Below are positions 20,594 through 28,830 of a stretch of 28,830 nucleotides of DNA, piece by piece (the first letter of the stretch is position 1; each line of letters opens with the position of its first letter). Under the pieces are notes generated by a model that was not told where the DNA came from, made no database searches, and worked only from the letters and a program-made list of their open reading frames with translations. This DNA is from Blastocladiella britannica. Lineage: Eukaryota > Blastocladiomycota > Blastocladiomycetes > Blastocladiales > Blastocladiaceae. The stretch is taken from NCBI GenBank assembly GCA_025349905.2, contig MU624720.1, positions 1-28,830 of the forward strand, in the 5' to 3' direction. The translations under genes were made by a program, and so were the position numbers.

Positions 20594-20771
20594 GTTGAAT
20601 TATTGTCGATAAGTAAAGAACCGAGGAAGAGAAAGAGCCAAGTAAATTGAATTGATGTTCCGGGAGTGTAATTTATGGTCAAAATTGGGGCAGTACTCAC
20701 GTGTGTGATCACCTGTGACCAAAACTGCCCGAAAAAGTAGATGAATATTGCGAAACAAACAGGCAAAAATA
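20594..20771. promoter_or_regulatory. Divergent promoter, RPS4 / orphan gene, with E-box
   Basis: These 178 bp separate the divergent starts. A palindromic E-box CACGTG lies at 20698-20703. It is flanked by a 7-bp inverted repeat, GGGCAGT (20688-20694) and ACTGCCC (20724-20730). TGGTCA and its complement TGACCA also lie nearby. CACGTG is bound by bHLH factors in fungi and animals. Function here is inferred from position and symmetry. Confidence 0.4.
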
Positions 20772-21779
20772 ATGGTCGAACGACCAACTCCAAAACCCGC
20801 GCGTCGGAAGTATGGCAACCATGGACCTACTCCAGCCATCTACGACGACTCGCTGCCCCATGCTATTGACGAGCCCATCCCTATGCCCGAGCTGCTGCCG
20901 CAGCAAGACAGGCTCGCTAACATTGTACTCCAGCAATTTAAACCGACATTGCTGTCAGGTCCTCGTCAATTTGTCGTGGAGGACGCCGACGGTATCTTTT
21001 AACGCACCTAGGTGACCTTAAAAAATCTGACTGACACATTTCGACCAACAACAGATCTTTTCCTTTTGTGCGGCTTCGTCGTCACGTCAACGGAGCATTT
21101 TCAGGTGCCACCCGCGCTCATCGCGTCTGATGGTACCTACGATGGCCCCGCCAATGTCCCGATTGGCGAGGTATATCCGTCGTCCATCGACCGAGTACTT
21201 GTTTGCGTCCGCCCCGCCATTGAGCAACGGGGTGACAAATCTTACTACCAATACCCGACCCCTCCAAACCCAGCGGACTCGCCCCTGAGAGAAATGGTCG
21301 TATATCGGTTGCCGACTGCAAGCCGGACCCTTGCCGCCGCACTCAAGATCGATGCAACCCGGTTCTCGGCCGTGCTGGCAAAGGACCCGTACTGGAAACA
21401 GATGAAACGCTTGACGAGGACTCGTGGCCAGATGGGGGAACAAGTGTCGTGGAGAACCACATTCCTGGAGCCGATGCATACCGAGAAACGGCTCGGGCTC
21501 CACACTTACTGGAATCAAGTGGGCAATCCAGAGCCGATGGTCCAACATCTCGTGACCGCTCCCGACCTCATCCTCGACATTGACCCGGCACTGGCGCCGT
21601 TTGTGCGCGGGATTGTGTGCGCTGTTCCGGGTCAGCGTATTGCAGGTGGCATTGTGACATTGAAGTGGTGCCTTTGCCTTCGAGCTGGCGTGGTGAATGC
21701 CGCTGATCGCTCGGGCCACGAAAGGAGCTCGGAGCTTGTTGATCAACTGCTCATGAGGATCTTTCCCAGCTTGCGGTGA
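20772..21779 (+). CDS. Orphan protein, function unknown
   Basis: Two exons, 20772-20991 and 21055-21779, give 314 residues. I do not recognise the family. The first 45 residues are Pro-rich (PTPKPARRKYGN, PIPMPELLPQQD). A globular region without long repeats follows, with DLFLLCGFVVTS, SSIDRVLVCVRP, YWKQMKRLTRTRGQ and LILDIDPALAPFVRGIVC. Strong hydrophobic strands alternate with charged turns. There is no signal peptide or clear membrane segment. Base use is less GC-biased than in the conserved genes around it, which suggests a lineage-specific or fast-evolving gene. The splice joins G to AT CTT in frame and removes a 63-nt intron, in line with the other genes here, which supports this being a real transcript. 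Confidence 0.6.
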
Positions 21780-22253
21780 CGGGTAGTTTCTATTTTCTCT
21801 GGAAATGCCTTTGGCTCATAATGATATTGTTTTTTTTATCTGTCTGGGGTGTCGCTTTGCTTGAGAAGTGCTGCCAGTTACCCACAGTCGTCGTCCGCTG
21901 TCGAGTGGACAGATAAAAAAAAAAGGTATATTTGGAGGGATCGAAAGTCCAGCGTCAATTGTAAAACAATCGGCCGCACATGCGCGTATGGCGGCGGCCC
22001 AGGCTCATGGCGGCAAAAGAAAAAAAATACTATGATGATCGACAAGGTCGGCGACAATACAGGCGGGTGATCGAGTGTTTTTTGGTTGGCTGAGGCGTTG
22101 AGGCGGTGCCGGGCGGGAGTTCTCGCTGGTTCTCGCTGGAATAGCCGGCGGTGGCGATGCTGGTTGAGACGGCAACAGAAGACGTGGCCCCGAAACTCCA
22201 CAGCAAAAAAAAAACCTCTTCCCGCCCTTGTCAAACATTTTCTATTCGCAAAC
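21780..22253. other. Intergenic region, nothing recognised
   Basis: A gap of 474 bp with several A or T runs (about 21830, 21916, 22020 and 22206) and no supported ORF, tRNA box pair or repeat. GTTCTCGCTGG occurs twice in tandem near 22118-22139. It ends with the start of the broken ankyrin-like locus. Confidence 0.5.
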
Positions 22254-23466
22254 ATGAGTTCCGAGAACGACGACTACATCGAACTCGTACTTGACGACGA
22301 CGGCGCTCCTAGTACTTGCCTCCACACCGACCATCCTTCAGTCGCTCGTCCGCCCAGCCCTTCAAACTTTAGCTCCGAGAACGACGACTTCGTCGAAATC
22401 GTTGACGACTCCGACGCTCCGAGTGCGCGTCTCCGCACCAATAATTCTCCAATTACTCGCCTGCCCAACTTCGATGACACAGACACTCAGTCTGATATGG
22501 AAGTCGAAATCTCACTTGATGTTGACGTTCCCAAACCTCCCACCAAAGCTCCCAAACATCCCAAACCCCCCAAACCCCCGCAGAGAAATGCGCCGAGCTC
22601 AATGATCAGAGGCGAGAGATAAATTCTATCACTATTGCCGCATGCGTTCGCGATGGTCTGGTTGGCAAGCTCGACTTTTTCTTGCACTCACCAGTGGTCT
22701 CTGTCAAGGACTGGGCCCAAGAAATCGCACGCGAGGCGATCAAGTATATGCGAGTCGAGGTGCTCGAATGGATGGACTGCAATCAGGCCCAGTTACCGCC
22801 TCAGAGATTTGACGATTGCCTCCAAGGTCTTGATGCTGCTCAACTGGATGACGCTGGCGTGGTGGCGTGGTGGCATGCGCACCGGCCACCAATGCCCATG
22901 GACTGGTGGCGACTTGTGCTTCAATGCAATTGCCCATAACTGTCATCGACTGCAACTGTGGCTTCGCGGCCATGCACATCGTTTTGCCCCGGGTCCGAAA
23001 AACAAGACGGGCAAGTTTACCAACACATACATCGTTGTCATGGAGCGCAGCACACCCACAATGCACACTCTCGAATTTATTGGCGTTTTCTCCCGTTATG
23101 AGCCGGGTCACGTGGTCAGGGCTCCCGGTCCAAGTATACTCGGGCATAACAGCGCTGAATTGGTTCACTTGCCGCGTCAACGTCTCGATCGACTCCCTCT
23201 TGCCCCTGGACCCGAAAGTTTTGATCCCGCTGCTCCATTCGAACTCGGTGAATACGGCGGAATGGTTGCTGCAATTGCACCTCGCGGCTGATCACAAGTT
23301 TGTCCTCCCTGATTATGACGCGCTTTATGAAATTTACGATTGGACTCAAGATTCCAAATGGTGGGTGTATGATGTGACTGTGACACGCAAGATCCCCATC
23401 TTTATCAAGGGGTTGTCGGATCTCCGGCAGTACACTGAGCCGCGGCCTTATCATCTTAATTATTAG
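22254..23466 (+). pseudogene. Frame-broken ankyrin-like protein gene
   Basis: A protein-like signal moves through the frames. 22254 to about 22570 gives an acidic start (MSSENDDYIELVLDDDG) that duplicates itself as SSENDDFVEIVDDSD, then a Pro/Lys run. About 22575-22939 in another frame gives GLVGKLDFFLHSPVVSVKDW, EVLEWMDCNQ and VVAWWHAHRPPMPMDWW. About 22920-23120 in a third gives CFNAIAHNCHRLQLWLRG. About 23130-23466 in a fourth step gives TALNWFTCRV, AEWLLQLHLAADHKF and KWWVYDV. Trp-rich units of the type V-L-E-W-W are typical of degenerate ankyrin families that I associate with chytrid and blastoclad fungi. I could not find GT-AG introns that join the parts. The first shift falls in C runs. 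Either it is a decayed copy or the sequence has indels. Confidence 0.45.
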
Positions 23467-23907
23467 CTTGCCAATATACTTTTGTTTTTTTCTTGTTTTC
23501 TTTACATTAACTGTTGCTTTTGAAAGAAGAAAAAAGTTAAAACGAACCAAACTCCGACCGCTGTCAGTCGCGCATAAAAGGTGGATGCATATGATATTAT
23601 TATACGACCGTGTCAAAGAGAGGTTGTTGGCAAATTTGGATCTAGCTTTGATCCCCGGTTTTGTCAAGCCCAGGGAATTGCCACGATGCCAAGCGTGGGC
23701 CGATCATGGAGCAATCCACGCACAAGATCGCGCTTGTGTCGTGTACCGACTGATCGTGGCCAGCACAAGCACGCCCTCTGCATCAAACACGAGTCCCGGG
23801 ACCGGGCTTGCGTGGTCGTTCCGAATTCTGTCCAAATGGAATTGGCTGCATACGTGTCAAGTTTTAGGAATAGGATTCCCAATACATTTTAATAGAAGTA
23901 GAAAAAT
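23467..23907. other. Intergenic region, nothing recognised
   Basis: A gap of 441 bp. It begins with a T-rich stretch (about 23478-23520) after the broken ankyrin-like locus and ends at the next start codon. Short open frames here show no protein pattern. A direct decay product of the upstream gene cannot be excluded. Confidence 0.45.
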
Positions 23908-26064
23908 ATGCAACCACAACAGGGAACACCCCGCCGCGCCGCCTCGCAGCCCCCCGTGGGCGCGCACCCTGGACTGGCGGATCTCATGCATGCGGCGCAG
24001 CGCCAGCCGATCCCCGAAGTCCTCGCCAAATTCGACGACGCCTACCGCGATGTCGGCACCACGCTGCGGATCTTTCAGGAACGGCGCCGCTCGTCGCTGG
24101 CAGAGCAAGGTCCATTCACCAACATTGTTGCCAAACTCGAGAACGACACGCCCGATGATATTTTCGCCGATACCGCTACCACTGCTGCTGCAAATGGAAC
24201 TGCTCCTCCACAACCTCCGATCGGGTCCCAGAACGGTGGCGGTGCATGGGACGGGAGCGGCATGACGGTGCAGTCGATGCCTCCGTCCACGAGCAGCGGC
24301 CGACCGGCTGCCGTGGCGCCGATCCCCTCCTCTACCCAGCCGGGATCGCTGAATGCGTCGCAGGGAGTGCTCACCCCGGCCCGCCGCTCGTCCATTTCCA
24401 TACTTGCCGCCGCCAACCTCGTATCGCAAATGGCTCAGGTCACGGCACAGGCCTCAGGGACATCCACGTCCGAGGTCATGCAGGCCGCGCGCCGGTCGTC
24501 CGTGTCCGTCCAGTCGGACTCGGCCGTGCGCAGCCGCGCGGCAGCGACCGGGTCTTCGGTGCGGGGATCGTTTGCGGCTGGCCTCAATGGCGATTTGCGT
24601 CGCTCACACTCGCAGGGCAAGGATCCGCGCCCCGCAAATGTCACCCCGGCTGGGCACGGATCGTCGCCGCTGGTAGGCGGTGCCCAGCAGCAGCACACGC
24701 TGTTTACGTCCTCTGGAAGTGGTCCTTCGGCGCTGATTTCGGGAGCCTTCATGTCGGCCATGTCTGGCAACTCGGACCCCATTGGTACGACAACCGGAAA
24801 TGCCGCAGCACACGAGTCGATGCCAATTGTGCCTGGCGCCTTGCAGCCCGCGTTTCTCGACCTCGAGCTGCAGTCGAGTCCGTACCAGGTGCCATTGACA
24901 GGCCCGGGGTCGTCCATGCCCGTAATTGCCCCACCCGCCATGGACCCCAGTGGTGGTAGCGGTGGGGCGGTCACCTCTACCTACTCGCTGAGCCACCGCC
25001 CGCCCGCGCACTTACCTCCTGTGATCCGCGCTGCTCCTTCCGTTTCATCCCCATTTTCGCCGATGGGCGATGCCCCTTATTCGCCTCCTCCCTTGCCTCA
25101 TGTCACGCCGCCCATGCCCGTCTTTCAAATGGCCATCATTGGCGGCGACGGAGAAGTCGCCAAGCCCGCAAAACCTGAAATGGAGTTTATTCCCGTCACG
25201 CCCAAAATGGATCTGGGTGGTGTTGGTGGCGTGGGAATCGATATGCCCCGATCGCGGTCGCGGACTCGGTCCATTGGAGACAATGCTATGGCGACAATCG
25301 CGGCCGATTTCCTGAATGGAGCTCATGGCGGCGGTACCAAGGTATTTCCTTTTTATTCTGTCAAAATGAGGCCACAGTCACACTGACGTTGGAAATGCAG
25401 CTCGACACGGATGGCGTTGCCAAGAAATGGAAGGCAGCAGCACGGAAAAAGAAGGCCAATGAGCGACAGCGCCGGCTCGAGCGCGGCCAACACCGCATTT
25501 CCCGTGAGGTATGCCTCTTTTCTTCATCCAGCAGTGGCGGGAACTTACAAAACGCACAAACAGGTTCCAGACACAATCCGCCTCGACATGCTTCGCGAGG
25601 CGCTTCCCGTAGTTCAAAAGATGATCACCGAGTACAAGAAACAGCTGGGCGACCGCGACGAGATCACGCAACAGGCGATTGCCCATCACTGGCACCTGCT
25701 CCGCATGTTGCCCAAGTCACATGCGTATCCAGAAGATGGCACCGTGGATCCCACCACCGTCACCACTGAGATCCAGCCGGCCGGCTCGCTCCCATCCACG
25801 GCCTCGGGACTGGGATTCAAAGGGTTTGGCCGGTCGGCTTCAAAAGCAATGGACGCTGGTGGCGCTGCTGGCGGCACGGGAAAAGAAAAGCGCGTATCGG
25901 ACAAGCCGGGCGTGACTTCCTTGGTCACCAATCTCATGGCCAATGTGAAAATGTCGGCACCATGGTCCCCGTCCACGCCTGACCGACCGCTGCGGCTCGA
26001 CGATATCTTGTCGGAGCAAGACAAGGGATTGGCGTCGCGGTTAACGCCGGGCATTGGCCGTTGA
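23908..26064 (+). CDS. Large disordered protein, function unknown
   Basis: Three exons (23908-25341, 25401-25508, 25564-26064) give 680 residues. I do not recognise it. Residues about 20-95 are partly helical (LADLMHAAQRQPIPEVLAKF, then YRDVGTTLRIFQERRRS). Residues about 95-420 are Ser/Pro/Gly/Ala-rich, with repeated RRSSVSV/RRSSISI-type sites that look like basophilic kinase targets. Exon 2 encodes a strongly basic helix (KKWKAAARKKKANERQRRLE), a candidate nuclear signal or nucleic-acid contact. Exon 3 holds the best-ordered part, DTIRLDMLREALPVVQKMIT and then QQAIAHHWHLLRMLPKSHAY, before another disordered tail. Intron sizes of 59 and 55 nt and consistent phases support expression. A regulatory or scaffold protein is a guess. 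It is convergent with SCFD2, with a gap of 42 bp. Confidence 0.65.
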
Positions 26065-26106
26065 GTCTTAAGAATTTTTGTCCTCGAAATATATTTTAGA
26101 GGTTGG

Positions 26107-28352
26107 TTACTGGAGCTTGAGCGAAATCGGGCCCTCAATGCCCGTGCAGATCAGGGTCATGGGCTTCCCGGTCCTCGCCATCACTTCCTTGGCAACGGCT
26201 CTGAATGCGCTGATCTCGGGCCACGACACGGGGCCTGTCACTGCAACCATGATATCGTCACAGTCTATGGGTACTTGCGGTTCTCGTCCGCCTCGTCCGA
26301 GCCTATTTGTTTTTTGTTTGCAATGTGAGATTTCCATTTCGAAAAGAAACCTGTAAACGTACCCGATACCACCCAAGAGCCCACCCAGTGCCTGGTACGC
26401 GAGATCCTCTTTCTTTTCCTTGATCCTCACAAACACTTGGTCGACTTGGACGCTGTTGACGGCAATCAGCGTCGACTGACGAACGAGATCGGGGACCTGC
26501 TCGGGGATCGCTCCCGAAGCCAGCCATGCCATGAGCGTCGACGAGACCTGATCGCCGTTCAGACTCTCGCGCAGTGTGGGCGATGGCGACAGTTGGTTGA
26601 CGGCATCCGACAGAGCCGGGGCAACGCTCGGCACGATCGCGGCCGCGGCTTCGAGTGGGGTCGGGGTCTGCAATGCGGTGCCAATGATTGCCAGGGCCGT
26701 GCGCACCGTCACCGAGTTGGGGATCATGGGGCCAGTGTATATGGCATTGACCACAGTCATGAAATCGGCTGGCGGGTGGATCGTCACGTCGAGCCACCAC
26801 TGCTGTCGGTCAAACAGCTTCAATTGGCTTTTTTTTTTTTTTTTTTGAAGCATTCAATACCAGAGACACGCCAATAGTATAATAGGAAGAGAAAATACCT
26901 CTCGTCCAGCGACTCCATGACAAGGCCAGCCAAGAGCAACGCCTCGGCATTTTCGCGCACAATAGCATGGCGGTTCGGGCTCTCGTGAATGATCGACAAG
27001 AGTTTGGCGTACTGCGCGGCCGTCGGCCGGCCAAGCACTCGTGCCTTCCCCGCTCCCAGGTCCATGATCTTTTTGCGCAGCAGCGAGACCCCCTCGACCG
27101 GAAAATCGGCCAGCATGTGCATCCACTGCGACGCGACCGATCCAGGAAACGGCAAGAACGGGACAGTCGGGGGCAACGGTTTGCTGATCACGGGCAGCGG
27201 GTCGCGCTCGGGCTCAATGTGGGTCAGGTGCGCAATGGATGCGGCCGGGCCCACGGTTGCGGCGGTGGCCAGAGTGGCGGGTGGAGAGGACAATGATGCG
27301 CGGTAGATCCGCGAAAGAATGTGGTCGGTCGGGGCGGTGGCGCCGAGCAAGTCCAGGGACCGGTCCACCACCACGACAGCGGTGCGCGAGGCTCCCGGCG
27401 GAGCGTCGCTGAGCCCGAGCGCGCGCCGGATCGCGTGCAAGTTCCGCACCACCGCTTCGGCGGCCGGCCCACGCGCCCACGTGTGCGAGACCGTGTCGTG
27501 GGCCTCGATCGCCGCAAACAAAGCGATCGCAAGCTGCCTCTCTCGGGCACCATCACCCCGTGCCGTGGTTGAGGATCGGCGATCATTGTTGCCGCTGACA
27601 CTGCTGACCATGCTTGCGCTGTCGTCCGTCTCGCCATCGTCCCAGTCGCTCCAGCCGGGCGACGCGCTGCGTTGGGGCTGCTGCTGGCCGCTGCCGTTGA
27701 CGGCCGACCACAGACCAGCGGGCGAAATGTCCAGCTCCCACGGGACAAGCAGAGACGGCGTGGTGGGCGACGACGGGACCACCAGGACATTGTCCAAGAC
27801 CGGCGCATGCGACAGTGGCAAGTACTCGCACGCGACCGTGTCGGTGGGACCACCGGCTGTGGCCCTGCTGATGCTATTGCTGCCGTTGCCCCCGGACGAC
27901 TCGGCGACCGCGCGCCGCAGCTGTGCCAAGATCCGATCGCGCGGGGTTTCGCCATAGAGCCGCGTGCGGGCCTCGGCCGATTCTCCCTCGGTTCCAGGAG
28001 ATAGACGGAACGGCGTCGCCGAGTACACAGTGACGCGGGTGGTGGGCGATGCGCGCACGATTGCGGTGATGGCGTCCATGGCTGTGGACGCGTGCAACGT
28101 CACAAAGAATACTTTGACGGCGGTGGAGGAGGCGCCGTCTGTGGGGCCACCAAGGGTGACGATCCGCACGGCGCCGGCGTCGGTTACAAAGCGCGCCAGG
28201 CCGCCACGGGAGAGCGCTAGGGACCAGCAGTCGGCAAACGCCGCGTCCATGTACACGGTGGCTCCGGCCAGCGTTGCCGCCACATCGCTCGCAAATAGCG
28301 CCTCGGCCGCGGCGGCAAACCGGCCAATGATCACTGTCGTAGGGTCGGCCAT
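26107..28352 (-). CDS. SCFD2: SCFD2-like Sec1/Munc18 family protein
   Basis: Sec1/Munc18-type regulator of SNARE-mediated membrane fusion, most like Sec1 family domain-containing protein 2. Exons 28352-26899, 26827-26363 and 26302-26107 give 704 residues (human SCFD2 about 684). The N-terminal domain starts MADPTTVIIGRFAAAAEALF with a hydrophobic Ala-rich helix. The central Sec1 motif is AVVVVDRSLDLLGATAPTDH followed by ILSRIYRA. A long loop with Gly, Ser and Asp lies between about residues 210 and 280. The C-terminus has DDIMVAVTGPVSWPEISAFR, equivalent to the VFVVGG-T-E block of Sec1 proteins. The start at 28352 is the first ATG of the conserved part. The second splice uses GG to G-CTC and keeps a Gly/Arg-rich insert (GRGGREP). 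Assignment to SCFD2 rather than another SM protein is by overall feel, so the family is more certain than the symbol. Confidence 0.75.
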
Positions 28353-28609
28353 TTTAAATGTGCTCTTGACTTTCTCAAAGACCGAGATCGAATGTGGATT
28401 TACATGGCTGCCCAATGAACACACGTGAACTTCCGTTGCAATAGGGAGCTTAACTGAGTTTGTGACTCGGGGGAAAAAACAAAGAGGGGGGATCTTGGAC
28501 AAGTTTTGACGGCATTCCGGGTCGCTTGGGTGCAATCAATGCCGGTACTTGACTTTTTTTGCAGGGAATCAAAACTACATTCAACAATGGTGAGCATAAC
28601 AAAAACAAG
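28353..28609. promoter_or_regulatory. Upstream region of SCFD2 and of a possible plus-strand gene
   Basis: 257 bp between the SCFD2 start and the first open stretch on the plus strand. Contains an A run (28474-28479), a T run followed by GCAG (28553-28564) that could be a splice acceptor, and an ATG at 28588. No known factor site is recognised. Confidence 0.35.
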
Positions 28610-28830
28610 AATCGGTGTCTGGATCCTTCGTTGGCCTCACTGGGCTCCTCAAGGATTGGTACAAAAGAGCCTCTCCTTTTCCCAAGTTTTCTTATGTGGC
28701 CAACAAGTCCCGGATGATTCCAAGTGTTGACTCTGATTTACCGTCTCCACTCACATGCGGCGAGTACGAGTACAAGCGCGATCAACCCACCGACTGTGTG
28801 ATCCCTATCGCTCTTTCTTTCCGTCTTGAC
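28610..28830 (+). CDS. Possible exon cut by the window edge
   Basis: One frame stays open from about 28610 to the last base (73 codons) and reads as a plausible protein: GSFVGLTGLLKDWYKRASPF, then KFSYVANKSRMIP and CGEYEYKRDQPTDCVIPIAL. In this frame a stop lies just upstream at 28597-28599 and there is no ATG, so it would be an internal exon starting at the AG at 28608-28609. A competing frame from the ATG at 28588 stops at 28730. I do not recognise either product. Confidence 0.35.

Noticed and set aside
21780..22253. tRNA or CRISPR-like element in the intergenic gap
   Set aside because: No A-box and B-box pair and no regularly spaced repeats were found. The only repeat is a short tandem duplication of about 11 bases.
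28506..28730. 74-codon plus-strand ORF ending at 28730
   Set aside because: Its composition is not protein-like beyond the short overlap with the alternative frame, which stays open to the window edge and reads better.

Overview
The window is a gene-dense eukaryotic nuclear segment. Coding DNA is GC-rich, and most genes are cut by short GT-AG introns (about 53-75 nt) whose donors are mostly GTATG or GTACG. Non-coding gaps carry A or T homopolymers. Intergenic gaps run from 19 to about 470 bp, and many neighbours are divergent or convergent pairs. The gene set is conserved housekeeping plus genes I associate with non-Dikarya lineages (MFSD10, SCFD2, an ERICH2-like protein), and one broken ORF has tryptophan-rich ankyrin-like units. 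I infer a zoosporic fungus, possibly of the Blastocladiomycota type, but this rests on gene content and intron style, not on a search.

Layout. 0.45-3.1 kb: MRE11 double-strand-break nuclease (-). 3.4-4.0 kb: mitochondrial glycine cleavage H protein (+). 4.2-4.7 kb: 60S acidic ribosomal protein P1 (-). 4.9-5.9 kb: ERICH2-like protein (+). 5.9-7.7 kb: MFSD10-type transporter (+). 7.8-12.9 kb: a 1631-residue protein joining a complete M1 aminopeptidase to a complete M3 thimet-type oligopeptidase (-). 13.2-15.6 kb: mitochondrial Mss116-like DEAD-box helicase (-). 15.7-16.6 kb: PPP4R2 (+). 16.6-17.4 kb: P-loop sugar/nucleoside kinase of the YggC/FrcK/Yfh7 group (-). 17.5-18.6 kb: secreted or ER cyclophilin with eight exons (+). 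18.7-19.2 kb: a frame-disrupted unknown (-). 19.4-20.6 kb: 40S ribosomal protein S4 (-) with an unusually long structured intron. 20.8-21.8 kb: an orphan protein (+). 22.3-23.5 kb: a frame-broken ankyrin-like pseudogene candidate (+). 23.9-26.1 kb: a disordered unknown protein (+). 26.1-28.4 kb: SCFD2-like Sec1/Munc18 protein (-). 28.6 kb to the end: a possible truncated exon (+).

The most notable object is the M1-M3 fusion. The end of the aminopeptidase and the start of the oligopeptidase lie in one uninterrupted 2.8-kb exon, so the fusion does not depend on splice guesses. Both zinc motifs are intact (HELTH with the distal Glu, and HEFGH with its downstream Glu). An endo-oligopeptidase and an aminopeptidase on one chain could act in series on peptides released by the proteasome. 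I know of no described protein with this layout. The exon structures given here were worked out by reading-frame and family logic, and each spliced length is a multiple of three.
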